This document shows, piece by piece, positions 50,700 to 59,195 of a stretch of DNA of 64,000 bases; within the stretch, counting starts at the first letter, position 1, and every line of letters begins with the position of its first letter. The DNA comes from Jidongwangia harbinensis (GTDB taxonomy: Bacteria; Actinomycetota; Actinomycetes; Mycobacteriales; Micromonosporaceae): positions 1-64,000 of the forward strand of contig NZ_JAIWNC010000041.1 of the NCBI RefSeq assembly GCF_020216025.1. The letters run 5' to 3'. Made by a program: the position numbers and the translations under genes. The notes beneath the pieces were generated by a model, which saw only the letters and a list, made by a program, of their open reading frames with translations, ran no database searches and was not told the DNA's origin.

Positions 50700-53525
50700 T
50701 TGCGGTTCGCCATTCTCGGCCGGACCGAGCTGATCGACGGTGACACGTCGATCCCGCTGGGCGCGGCCAAGCAACGGGGTCTGCTCGCGCTCCTGCTGTT
50801 GTACGTCGGCAGGCCGGTGCGCGTCGACCGGTTGATCGAACTGCTGTGGCCGGATGGCGGCACGGCCGACCGCCGACCGGCGCTCTATCCCTTGGTCGCC
50901 AGGTTGCGGGCCGCCCTGGACCGCAGCGGTGTCGACCACGAGCTGGCTCGGACCGAAATCGGCTACCGGCTGGACGTGGACCCCCGGTCGATAGATCTCC
51001 ACCGGTTCCGCACGCTGGTCGACCAAGGACGCGCGGCACTGATGGCCGGGGACGCCGCCGCGGCGGTGCCCGACCTCGAACGGGCGGTCGAGCTGTGGCG
51101 TGGCGACGCCCTGGCCGACCTGCGCGGAGCACCGGCGGAGCACCTGCGGCGGCAGCTCACCGATGCGCTGATCGACGCACACACCCAGTTGGCCGGCGCC
51201 CGCCTGCGGATCGGACGGCACCACGCCGTGCTGCTGCAGCTCGAGGATCTGGTGAACGAATACGATTTGGACGAGGCCCTGGTCCGGCTGTGGATCGGCG
51301 CGCTGTGCGCCGCCGGCCGAGAGAACGCGGCACGCCGGCATCTCGCCGAGTTCCGCAAGCGCTATCGACGGGAGATGCGCGCCGACCCCGACATCGAACT
51401 CGACGCCGTCCGCGCCGAATGGAATCACCCGCCCGACTTGCGCCCGCGACAGCTCCCGTATGGCATCCCCGGCTTCGTCGGCCGCGCCGGTCTGCTCGCG
51501 GAGCTCGATCGGCTGGCCGAACCGGGCCTCGGCCGCCCGCGCGCCGTCGTTATCACCGGCATGCCCGGCATCGGCAAGACGACGCTGGCCGTCCACTGGG
51601 GAAACCGCCATGTGGGCCTCTTCCCCGACGGGCAGCTCTACCTCGACGCAGGCGGGTTCGGTGCGGGTGATCCGGTCGCGCCGCGCGAGGCGCTGGCCCG
51701 CTTCCTACACGCGCTCGGCGTGCCTCCCGACCGCATCCCGGAGAATGTCGACGATCGGCGCCATCGCGTCAACGAGTTGCTCGCGGGGCGGCGCGTGCTG
51801 CTGGTCATCGACAACGCCGCCGAGCCGGCCCAGGTGCGCCCGCTGATCCCGGCCGTGTCCTCCTGCCTGACCGTCATCACCAGCCGTGACCGGCTCAGCG
51901 GCCTGACCGTGCGCGACGGTGTGCGCCAACTGGTGGGTGAGCCGCTCACCGACGACGAGGCGGCCAGTTTGCTGACCGAGATCATCGGCGAGCGGCGCGC
52001 CGCCGCCGAGCCCGAGGCGGTGCGCCGGCTCACCGGGTTGGCCGCCGGCCTGCCGCTCGCCCTGCGGATCATCGGGGTACGGGTGGCGGAACGTCCACGC
52101 GCCGGGATCGCGGAGCTGGTCGACGAGTTGCACGACCGCCTGTTGTGGGCGGACGCCGAAGATGACTCGCTGCGGGTGGTTTTCAGCTGGTCGTACCGCG
52201 CTCTGACGCCGGACGCCGCGCGCCTGTTCCGCCGCCTCGCCCTGCACCCGGGCACGCGCATCAGCCTGGACGCCGCAACCGCGCTGGCCGGCTCCGGCGT
52301 CGCCGAAACCGAGCGGATCCTCGACGTGCTCGCCCGGGCCAACCTGGTGGATTACGACACCGCGCGGAGCTACCGTCTGCATGACCTGCTACGCCAGTAT
52401 GCCGAAGCGGTCGGCGAGGCCGAGGACCCGCTGGACGTCGCGGCGGCGCGGGCGGCGGTGCTCACCTGGTTCTTGCGTTCGGCCACGAATGCCGCGGCCG
52501 TCCTGGCGCCGCAGCTGCCGCCGGTGCCGGATCTCCCGCCTGCGCCGCCGCACGTGATGGAGTTCGCGACGGAGGACGCCGCGTTCGCCTGGTGCCGGTC
52601 GGAGCGGCTGAACCTCGCGACAGCCGCGCGGATGGCGGCTCGCCACGGCCTGCACCGTCACGCGTGGCAGATCCCGGCGGCGGTGCACGACCTGTTCACC
52701 CGCGCCGGCGGCTACGAGGATCTGGTGCAGATGAACCAGCTCGGCGCGGAGGAGGCTCGTCGCGACGGCCACGCCTACGGAGAGATAGCGAACCTATCCA
52801 ACCTCGGCTATGCACTTTTCGGGCTGCACCAGTACGACCGGGCCATCGCCCCGCTGACCGCCGGACGCGCCCGTGCCGCGGAATCAGGGCACCAGGACGC
52901 CGAGTACCTGTGTGTCCACAACCATGGCTGCGCTTTGTTGAACCTCGGCGACACCGGCCGTGCGATCGCCCTGTTCCACGAGGCCCGTGCGGCGTTCCAA
53001 CGACTGGGGTACGCCTTCGCCGAGGCCGCGACGCTGCATCGGCTGGGCGATGCGTACCGGAAGGACGGGTGTTCCGATCTCGCCCTGGGCGCGTACCGGC
53101 AATCGCTCGAGATCAGGGAGAAGCTCGCGTCGGAGCGCGCGCAGGCGCAGAGCCACAACGCACTGAGCCGGTTCCACCTCGCCGCGGCCGAGTGGGACCT
53201 GGCGGAGCGCCATTGCTCCGCTGCGATGACCATCCACGAGCGGATCCACGATGCTCCCGGCCGCTGCGACACGCTGGTCATCCACGCTGACATCGTCCGC
53301 GTCCGCGATCCGGCCACCGCGGTGGCGCATGCCCGGACCGCGCTGGCCGCGTGCACGGAGCTCGGCGACTCATTCCGCCGGGCTGAGGCGTTGGCGGTGC
53401 TGGCGGACGCGCTCGACGGGGCGGGAAGGACGGCGGAAGCGGCTCGCGTCAGGGCCGAGGGCCGGACGATCGCCATGGAGCTGTCCGGACCCGATGCGCC
53501 GCCGCTTCTGGACCGCTTGAGGTGA
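50700..53525 (+). CDS. AfsR/SARP-type regulator (BTAD-NB-ARC-TPR)
   Basis: TTG 50700, six bases after GGGGG, gives 941 residues with the family N-terminus LRFAILGRTELIDG. Domains: winged-helix Trans_reg_C (1-95), BTAD (98-245), NB-ARC ATPase (255-530) with P-loop GMPGIGKTT (287-295), VLLVIDNA Walker B and GLPLALRI motif, a winged-helix segment (SYRLHDLLRQYAE), and TPR repeats (about 640-920; NLSNLGYALFGLHQYDRAI, HNHGCALLNLGDTGRAI). SARPs of this size activate secondary metabolism after nucleotide-driven oligomerisation. No biosynthetic cluster is in the window, so the target is unknown. GTG 50670 is an alternative start. Confidence 0.92.
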   Translation: MRFAILGRTELIDGDTSIPLGAAKQRGLLALLLLYVGRPVRVDRLIELLWPDGGTADRRPALYPLVARLRAALDRSGVDHELARTEIGYRLDVDPRSIDLHRFRTLVDQGRAALMAGDAAAAVPDLERAVELWRGDALADLRGAPAEHLRRQLTDALIDAHTQLAGARLRIGRHHAVLLQLEDLVNEYDLDEALVRLWIGALCAAGRENAARRHLAEFRKRYRREMRADPDIELDAVRAEWNHPPDLRPRQLPYGIPGFVGRAGLLAELDRLAEPGLGRPRAVVITGMPGIGKTTLAVHWGNRHVGLFPDGQLYLDAGGFGAGDPVAPREALARFLHALGVPPDRIPENVDDRRHRVNELLAGRRVLLVIDNAAEPAQVRPLIPAVSSCLTVITSRDRLSGLTVRDGVRQLVGEPLTDDEAASLLTEIIGERRAAAEPEAVRRLTGLAAGLPLALRIIGVRVAERPRAGIAELVDELHDRLLWADAEDDSLRVVFSWSYRALTPDAARLFRRLALHPGTRISLDAATALAGSGVAETERILDVLARANLVDYDTARSYRLHDLLRQYAEAVGEAEDPLDVAAARAAVLTWFLRSATNAAAVLAPQLPPVPDLPPAPPHVMEFATEDAAFAWCRSERLNLATAARMAARHGLHRHAWQIPAAVHDLFTRAGGYEDLVQMNQLGAEEARRDGHAYGEIANLSNLGYALFGLHQYDRAIAPLTAGRARAAESGHQDAEYLCVHNHGCALLNLGDTGRAIALFHEARAAFQRLGYAFAEAATLHRLGDAYRKDGCSDLALGAYRQSLEIREKLASERAQAQSHNALSRFHLAAAEWDLAERHCSAAMTIHERIHDAPGRCDTLVIHADIVRVRDPATAVAHARTALAACTELGDSFRRAEALAVLADALDGAGRTAEAARVRAEGRTIAMELSGPDAPPLLDRLR

Positions 53526-53556
53526 CTGCTTCCCGCGCGGCCCCGCACGTGCTAAT

Positions 53557-53625
53557 GTAGTCACACGACTACTGGTCACCGGACAATGTCCGGGGCTGCG
53601 AGGCGATGGCTTGCCGCAGCCCCGG
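53557..53625 (+). other. structured intergenic element with competing hairpins
   Basis: Three inverted repeats follow in order: GTAGTC-ACAC-GACTAC (53557-53572), CCGGAC-AAT-GTCCGG (53579-53593), and CCGGGGCTGCG (53590-53600) with CGCAGCCCCGG (53615-53625, 14-base loop). The second and third overlap at 53590-53593 and so exclude each other, as in attenuators. The third could be the SARP terminator, though no T-run follows. The rest of 53626-53968 holds no gene I can support. Confidence 0.55.
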
Positions 53626-53968
53626 AATCTCACTCAGAGTAGAGATAGTGCGATTACCATGGGCTAATGCAACGCCAGGCAAGGGCCTGGAAGGCGGGCT
53701 CCGCCGCGAATACGGCTGCGAGGAGCGGCAGAAGCGCGATGTTGCCGTGCTTCAATATTGTTCGACGTCCGCGTCGGACTGAGCGTTGATCTTGCACGGG
53801 TCGTGAGCCTAGCGGAGACCGGCTGCAAGATCGAGAGCCATCAAAGAAGTTACCGGTGGTTAAGGTCGATCGGCGACTCCGGTCAGAAGGACCGAGGCCA
53901 CGGCAGTCGCCGACTCGAGCGATCGGACCACGTCGGACGTCACCGATCATCTCCGGCATGCTGTGCCC

Positions 53969-54412
53969 ATGACCGACGATCGTTCCGTCCTGTCCGGCGG
54001 CGGTGCGCCCGCCGTACCGCTGGTGATCTCGGTGATGCTCATCGTTCCGGACGCCGAGGCGGCGGCGGCCTGGTACCAGACGGCATTGGGCGCGACCGAG
54101 CTGTGGAACCTGGGTGGGGTGGTCGGCCTCGAGATTGCCGGCGCCCCCTTCTTCCTCCATGAGGTCAACCCGCGCAACGCCACGGAGACCAGTCCCGACC
54201 GGGCGGGCGTCACGAGTGTCCGCGTCGAGATGTTCACCGACGACCCCGACCACATCGTCGAACGCGCCGTCGCCGCCGGCGCCACCGCCGGGTCGGGCGT
54301 CGAGGATCACCGCGTGGTGTGGGGAACGCACCGCCAAGGTGGCTTCACCGATCCGTTCGGCCACAGGTGGTCCGTCGGCGACAGGTCGCCCCTGGGCCGG
54401 CACCGGGAGTGA
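53969..54412 (+). CDS. VOC family protein (glyoxalase/bleomycin-resistance fold)
   Basis: ATG 53969 gives 147 residues; GTG 53963 would add two. The two beta-alpha-beta modules are visible: VPLVISVMLIVPDAEAAAAWYQTALGA and VTSVRVEMFTDDPDHIVERAVAAGA, ending WGTHRQGGFTDPFGHRWSVGD. The metal ligands of true glyoxalases are only partly present (His in FLHEVN; E in SVRVEMF). Function could be small-molecule binding, isomerisation or drug sequestration. It has no clear operon partner. Confidence 0.85.
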   Translation: MTDDRSVLSGGGAPAVPLVISVMLIVPDAEAAAAWYQTALGATELWNLGGVVGLEIAGAPFFLHEVNPRNATETSPDRAGVTSVRVEMFTDDPDHIVERAVAAGATAGSGVEDHRVVWGTHRQGGFTDPFGHRWSVGDRSPLGRHRE

Positions 54413-54514
54413 CCCGCAGCCCCGCACCGCGTCTCGGACGCCGAGCGCTGCCATGGCCTTCTCTCCTCAGGGGCCGGCCGGCTGCCTCACCCTGCCGCGC
54501 CCACCGCGTGCGTC

Positions 54515-55225
54515 TCAGCCGAAGAGGGCACCGGGGATGTCGGCGTAGAACAGGGCGGGGTCGCGGGAGAGGGAGGCCTTGACGTTGGCGGTGGGAGCGT
54601 CGGCGATCACCTCGAGCTTGCCGGCTTCCAGGCCGTCCAGGGCCATGGCGACCACCTCGTGGGGTGGGAGTTTGGGGATGTCGTAGGCGGCCATCATGTC
54701 GGTGTCGGCGATCGCCAGGGCCAGCGCGGTGACCTGGGTCTTCTGGTCGGCCAGTTCGAGGCGGATGCCGTTGGTGAGAGACCATTCCGCGGCCTTGGAC
54801 GCGGCGTAGCCGTTGCTGGCGGGGGCGAAGGCGTACCAGCTCAGCGCCGAGATGACGTTGAGGATGGCGCCGCCGGGAAGTTTGGGGGCGAAGGCGCGGG
54901 TGACGTTGAGGGTGCCCCAGAAGTTGGTGTCGAATTCGCGGCGGATGTTGTCCGTGGAGGGGCCGAGCAGCGGGGCGTCGGTGGAGATGCCGGCGTTGTT
55001 GATCAGGATGTCGAGGTCGCCTACCTCGGCCGCCGCGGTCTCGATGGATGCCGGGTCCGTGATGTCCAGTCGGAGGGGTACCACGCCGGGGATGGTGATC
55101 CGGTCGGGGCGGCGGGCGGTGGCGTAGACGGTGGTGGCGCCGCGGGCGAGGAGAGCCTCGGCGAATGCCTTGCCGAGGCCGCGGTTGGCGCCGGTGACGA
55201 GAGCTTTTGTGCCGTTGATCTGCAT
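54515..55225 (-). CDS. short-chain dehydrogenase/reductase
   Basis: The 236-residue SDR has the cofactor motif TGANRGLG (11-18), the NNAG motif (76-79), catalytic Ser in VISALSW (about 126-129) and YAASK (Tyr140, Lys144). Arg at 38-39 (ATARRPDR) after the second strand suggests NADP preference. The substrate cannot be inferred. It starts at ATG 55225; the short C-terminus (ADIPGALFG) is typical of this subgroup. Confidence 0.92.
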   Translation of the reverse strand: MQINGTKALVTGANRGLGKAFAEALLARGATTVYATARRPDRITIPGVVPLRLDITDPASIETAAAEVGDLDILINNAGISTDAPLLGPSTDNIRREFDTNFWGTLNVTRAFAPKLPGGAILNVISALSWYAFAPASNGYAASKAAEWSLTNGIRLELADQKTQVTALALAIADTDMMAAYDIPKLPPHEVVAMALDGLEAGKLEVIADAPTANVKASLSRDPALFYADIPGALFG

Positions 55226-55266
55226 GTCACCACGCTAAAACCTGACGTTGACGTGAGGGGCAAGCA

Positions 55267-55470
55267 GTGCGAGGTGCATCACTGCGCCGGTCGTGGGACC
55301 GGGCGACCGGTGTGGTGGTCTCCGCCGTGGCGCTCGCCGTCGCCATTCCCAGCATGGTCGTCGCCCTGCGGCAGCTGAAGCTGAGGGAACGGCGACAAGC
55401 ACAGTCTGCTCGTGCGCGATCAGGACCGGAGATTCGTCCGGTGACCGGCCACCGGACGTGGTGTCGCTGA
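55267..55470 (+). CDS. possible small single-pass membrane protein
   Basis: GTG 55267 has GAGGGG about eight bases upstream and gives 67 residues with one hydrophobic segment (about 15-36, GVVVSAVALAVAIPSMVVALRQL) flanked by basic residues. Third-position G/C is high in the first half but falls in the last 25 codons, so the end may not be real. No family is recognised. The following interval 55471-55769 up to the GH16 gene holds nothing I can support. Confidence 0.3.
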   Translation: MRGASLRRSWDRATGVVVSAVALAVAIPSMVVALRQLKLRERRQAQSARARSGPEIRPVTGHRTWCR

Positions 55471-55769
55471 AGCCGCAACCCACCGAACTCGATCCCCGAG
55501 AACTGGCCACCCGTCAACTCCAGGATCGAATGGAGGAAGAACTCCTCCCGGGAACCGATCTTTCGCAACGTCAGTCAGTGCGCCATCAGACTGCGATGAG
55601 CACGATCAACAACATCCGGTAGACCCAGCGGGCTCACCGAGCCACCACGTCGCGGCCGACGACGCTCAAGGGGCAGGACTGCTGCGCCTTCGCACTCTCC
55701 GGCGGGACGGCGCTGCCGTGATCCGCTACAACGGTTCTGGTCGATCGTACGAATCCGAGGAGGCGTGCC

Positions 55770-56612
55770 ATGCCCAGGAAACGCACCGTTGCCGTTGCGA
55801 CCGCACTCGGGGTCGGGCTGGTCGCCACCATTGCCGTGGTCGTTCCGATGCTGGGTTCCGCTTCCGCCGCCGAGCCCCCGGGCGCCGCGGAACCCGTCTG
55901 GGCCGACGAATTCGACGGTCCGGCCGGACGCGGGGTGGACGCCGGCAAATGGGCCTACGACCTCGGATACGGCGAGGTCTGGGGCAACAATGAGTACCAG
56001 ACCTACACCGACAGCACCGACAATGTGCGGCTGGACGGCGAGGGTCACCTGGTCATTACGGCGCGCAAGGAATCCGGCGGTAAATACACCTCGGGCCGGA
56101 TCAAGACCGAAGGACTTTTCAGCCAGAGGTACGGCCGATTCGAGGCGCGCATCAAGATCCCGCGGGGTCCGGGGCTGCTGCCGGCCTTCTGGATGATGGG
56201 CAATCGGGGCGACTGGCCGGTCAACGGCGAGATCGACGTCATGGAGAACGTCGGCGACCATCCCCGGACCGTGTACGGCACCATTCACGGTCCCGGCTAT
56301 GCGGAGGACGACACCACGGGTCGCGGCGGCGAGAAGACCATCGGCTCGGAGCTGTCGGCGGACTTCCACACGTACGCGATCGACTGGGCCCCGGACCGGA
56401 TCGACTTCCTGCTGGACGGCGCGGTCTACAAGACCGTCACGCCGCGCAACATTCCGGCCGGTGCCACCTGGGTCTTCGATCAGCAGCCGTTCTACCTGCT
56501 GCTGAACGTCGCGGTGGGCGGCGACTGGCCGGGTAGGCCGCACGACGAGGTACTGCCGCAGGAGATGGTGGTCGACTACGTCCGCGTCTACCCGGCCGGG
56601 CAGAACACCTAG
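55770..56612 (+). CDS. secreted GH16 beta-glucanase
   Basis: The 280-residue protein starts at ATG 55770 with GGAGG six bases upstream and has a signal peptide (about 1-34, ending SASAAEP). The GH16 jelly roll carries the catalytic motif NGEIDVMENVG (Glu154, Asp156, Glu159), plus WADEFDGP, GRFEARIKIP and a C-terminal VVDYVRVYPAG strand. EIDVMEN without a beta-bulge insertion fits endo-beta-1,3(1,4)-glucanases (laminarinases). It has no carbohydrate-binding module. Confidence 0.93.
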   Translation: MPRKRTVAVATALGVGLVATIAVVVPMLGSASAAEPPGAAEPVWADEFDGPAGRGVDAGKWAYDLGYGEVWGNNEYQTYTDSTDNVRLDGEGHLVITARKESGGKYTSGRIKTEGLFSQRYGRFEARIKIPRGPGLLPAFWMMGNRGDWPVNGEIDVMENVGDHPRTVYGTIHGPGYAEDDTTGRGGEKTIGSELSADFHTYAIDWAPDRIDFLLDGAVYKTVTPRNIPAGATWVFDQQPFYLLLNVAVGGDWPGRPHDEVLPQEMVVDYVRVYPAGQNT

Positions 56613-56627
56613 AGCCCCTACCGTCGG

Positions 56628-57347
56628 TCACCGCAGGGCCGCCAGGATCCGTTCGGCCTCCGCCTCGTCGGTGGTCTCCCGGCCGGTGACGCCGGCACCC
56701 GCCGCGGTGCCGAGTTCGACCGCCACCGGGTCCGGCACGGTGCGTTTCGCCGAGGCGTGGATCGCCGCCACCCCGGTGCGCACCAGATCGCCGACCAGGT
56801 CCGGCCGCACACCGCCGCCGGCCATGATCTCGATCCGGCCGGCTGCCGCGCGGACCAGGCGGGCGAGGCCGGGCAGGCCGTCGGCGACGGTGGTCGGGCC
56901 GCCGGCGGTCAGGATCCGGTGTACGCCGAGGCCGGCCAGGATGCCGATGCCTTCCTCGGGGTCGGGCAGGAGATCGAAGGCGCGGTGGAAGGTGACCGTC
57001 GCGCCGGCGGCGGCGTCCACGGCCCGGAGCGTCAGGTCGGTGTCGACCCGGCCGTCGCGCAGGCCGCCGAGCACCACACCGGCGGCACCCGCAGTGACGG
57101 CGTGCCGGATGTCGCGCAGCAGCAGCGCGGTCTCGTCCGCGGAATAGCCGAACCCGCCGGGGCGGGGCCGGATCAGCACGTGGACCGGGGGCATCCGCGG
57201 GTGGGTGACGGCGGCCTCGATCAGGGCGAGCGACGGGGTGACGCCGCCCAGCGGGAGCGCGGAACACAGTTCGATCCGGTCCACGCCGAGGCGGGCCGCC
57301 ACCGCCAGCCCGTCGGTGTCCTGTACCGCGAGTTCGAAGGCGGTCAT
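56628..57347 (-). CDS. cutC: CutC-like TIM-barrel protein
   Basis: The 239-residue protein has the CutC signatures DRIELCSALPLGGVTPSLALIEAA, VHVLIRPRPGGFGYSADE, TFHRAFDLLPDP and RIEIMAGGGVRPD. CutC was named for copper homeostasis in E. coli, but its biochemical role is unsettled. ATG 57347 overlaps the upstream kinase stop by four bases (ATGA), so it is cotranscribed with the sensor kinase. That linkage, rather than CutC homology, hints at what the kinase controls. Confidence 0.9.
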   Translation of the reverse strand: MTAFELAVQDTDGLAVAARLGVDRIELCSALPLGGVTPSLALIEAAVTHPRMPPVHVLIRPRPGGFGYSADETALLLRDIRHAVTAGAAGVVLGGLRDGRVDTDLTLRAVDAAAGATVTFHRAFDLLPDPEEGIGILAGLGVHRILTAGGPTTVADGLPGLARLVRAAAGRIEIMAGGGVRPDLVGDLVRTGVAAIHASAKRTVPDPVAVELGTAAGAGVTGRETTDEAEAERILAALR

Positions 57348-58465
57348 CGCGTCCCGGCCACACGCGCACCCGGAAACTGGGCCTCGATCTGCCAGCCGGA
57401 CGGGACGACCGGGCCGTACGCCAGCTTCCCGCCGTACCCGCTGAGGTCCTCGGAAAGGCTGCGCAGCCCGAAGCCGGCGCCGCCGCGCGGAGCGGGACCA
57501 CCCGCGGCGCCGGCCGGTTCGGTGACGGTCCGCAGGAACAGCGTGCCGTCGCGGCACGCCGTGGTGATGGTCAGCCGGGTGCCGGGTCCGTCGTGGCGCA
57601 GCGCGTTCGTGGCCGCCTCGCCGATCAGCCGGTCGGCCACCGCCCGCACCGGCGCCGGAAGTGTGTCGCGCAGGTCGGGTGGGCGTCCGGTCAGGCGTAG
57701 CCCGGCGGCGCACAGGGTGTCCAGGCGACGGTTCAGCAGCGTCGCCGAGTCCTGCTCCGCGCCGTCGGCCAGGGCGGCCCGGACCTCCGCGAGCGCGGTA
57801 CGGCCGGCGTCGAGCACGACGTCCACGCGGCGTTCCCCGGCCGGGTCGAGGGCGGTGGTGGCGCGCAGGGCCTCGGTCTGCAGCAGCATCACGGTGACCG
57901 TGTGCGCGAGCGTGTCGTGCACCCGGCGGGCCAGGCGTTCCCGGTCCTCGGCGGCGGCGGTCTCCTGTTCGGCGATCCGGCGCTCCAGCCGCAGCCGGGC
58001 CGCCTCGGTGCGCCGGCGCACGTGCTCGCTGCGCTCCACCCCGGCCAGCCAGGCGACCGTCACCGTGACGACGGCCATCAGCAGTCCCTCGACCGGACCG
58101 TGCCGGACTCCGCTGGCCGCGGCCATGCCGGCGCCGGCCAGCGGGCACAGCACCCACCGGACGGCCGGCGAGCGGTGCGTGGCGGCGGTGTACAGCGCGA
58201 TCATCGCGGGGAAGAATCCGACCGCGCGGGCCATGCCCAGCGTCGTGTGGGCCGCGGTCGCGCCGCCGACCACGATCAGCACCGCGGACGGGAACCGGCG
58301 CCGCCAGAACAGCGGCGCCAGCTGCGCCACGGCCAGCGGCGCCGAGACGGCGGTGCCGGAAAGGACGAAGAGCAGCGTGGTCGCGGCGCCCAGGGCCAGG
58401 TCCACCAGCGCCGGCGCGTGACCGCGCAGCCGGTCGGCCAGCGGTGACCGGAGCGGAAATGACAT
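57344..58465 (-). CDS. NarL-type sensor histidine kinase (HisKA_3)
   Basis: The 373-residue protein has four to five N-terminal helices (about 20-45, 58-75, 80-95, 103-118, 125-142), a short coiled coil, HisKA_3 with RERLARRVHDTLAHTVTVML (His183), and a HATPase_c domain with IGEAATNALRHDG (N box) and GAGFGLRSLSEDL (G2). No large extracellular sensor domain exists, so it probably senses membrane or lipid signals. ATG 58465 is 21 bases from the divergent response regulator gene. An alternative ATG at 58480 would leave six bases. Confidence 0.92.
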   Translation of the reverse strand: MSFPLRSPLADRLRGHAPALVDLALGAATTLLFVLSGTAVSAPLAVAQLAPLFWRRRFPSAVLIVVGGATAAHTTLGMARAVGFFPAMIALYTAATHRSPAVRWVLCPLAGAGMAAASGVRHGPVEGLLMAVVTVTVAWLAGVERSEHVRRRTEAARLRLERRIAEQETAAAEDRERLARRVHDTLAHTVTVMLLQTEALRATTALDPAGERRVDVVLDAGRTALAEVRAALADGAEQDSATLLNRRLDTLCAAGLRLTGRPPDLRDTLPAPVRAVADRLIGEAATNALRHDGPGTRLTITTACRDGTLFLRTVTEPAGAAGGPAPRGGAGFGLRSLSEDLSGYGGKLAYGPVVPSGWQIEAQFPGARVAGTR

Positions 58466-58474
58466 GGCTCTGAA

Positions 58475-58480
58475 TACCAT
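58475..58480 (+). promoter_or_regulatory. -10 box (TACCAT) in the 21-bp divergent gap
   Basis: TACCAT is six bases before ATG 58487, implying a leaderless regulator mRNA. On the other strand TATTCA (58471-58476) overlaps it and lies five bases before the kinase ATG, so the two promoters probably compete. Confidence 0.5.
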
Positions 58481-58486
58481 GACCGG

Positions 58487-59131
58487 ATGATCCGGCTTGT
58501 CATCGTCGACGACCAGGCGCTGGTCCGGGAGGGGCTGAGCCTCATCCTCGGCACCCAGCCGGATCTGCGGGTGGTGGCCGAGCTGCCGGACGGCGCCGCC
58601 CTGCTGGACCTGCTGGCCGCCGATCCCGCGGTGGCCGACGTGATCCTGCTGGACCTGTATCTGCCGGGCGCGGACGGCGTACGGATTCTCGGGCAGGTGC
58701 GCTCGCGCCTTCCCGGGGTGTCCGCGAAGGTGCTGATGCTGACCACGGTCGGACGGGCGGCGGACGTGCAGCGGGCGCTGGCCGCCGGCGCGGACGGGTT
58801 CGTCCTCAAGGACGCCAGCGGCGCGGAACTCGCCGCCGCCGTCCGCGGCGCGCACGCCGGGGTGACCGCGCTGAGCGCGTCCGCCGCCGAGTTGCTGTGG
58901 CCGGCGCCCGCCGGAACCGGCGCGGCGGACTCCGGTGCCCGGCTGCGGCTGCTGACCGGACGCGAGCGGGAGGTGCTCGCCCGGCTCGGGCGCGGCATGA
59001 CCAACCACGACATCGCGCGGGACCTCGCGCTCGCCGAGCGCACGGTCAAGGCCCACGTGAGCAACCTGCTCGCCAAGCTTGCGGTGTCCAGCCGGACCCA
59101 GGCCGCGCTGATCGCCCGGGACCTGTCCTAA
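58487..59131 (+). CDS. NarL/LuxR-type response regulator
   Basis: The 214-residue protein has a receiver domain (DD at 8-9, phosphoacceptor Asp56 in VILLDLYLPGADGVR, Lys in FVLKDAS) and a C-terminal LuxR helix-turn-helix (about 150-210; LTGREREVLARLGRGMTNHDIARDLALAERTVKAHVSNLLAKLAV). It is the evident partner of the divergent HisKA_3 kinase. A long flexible A/G/P-rich linker separates the domains. Confidence 0.94.
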   Translation: MIRLVIVDDQALVREGLSLILGTQPDLRVVAELPDGAALLDLLAADPAVADVILLDLYLPGADGVRILGQVRSRLPGVSAKVLMLTTVGRAADVQRALAAGADGFVLKDASGAELAAAVRGAHAGVTALSASAAELLWPAPAGTGAADSGARLRLLTGREREVLARLGRGMTNHDIARDLALAERTVKAHVSNLLAKLAVSSRTQAALIARDLS

Positions 59132-59195
59132 GGACGTAGACCGGCTAGGTCCTTCGCCGGTTCCGGTGCCCGGCCGGCGCTGGAAGGCTGCTCGG

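Noticed and set aside
55227..55568. 113-codon minus-strand frame between the SDR and GH16 genes
   Set aside because: No ribosome site, no recognisable composition or domain, and it overlaps the SDR promoter region.
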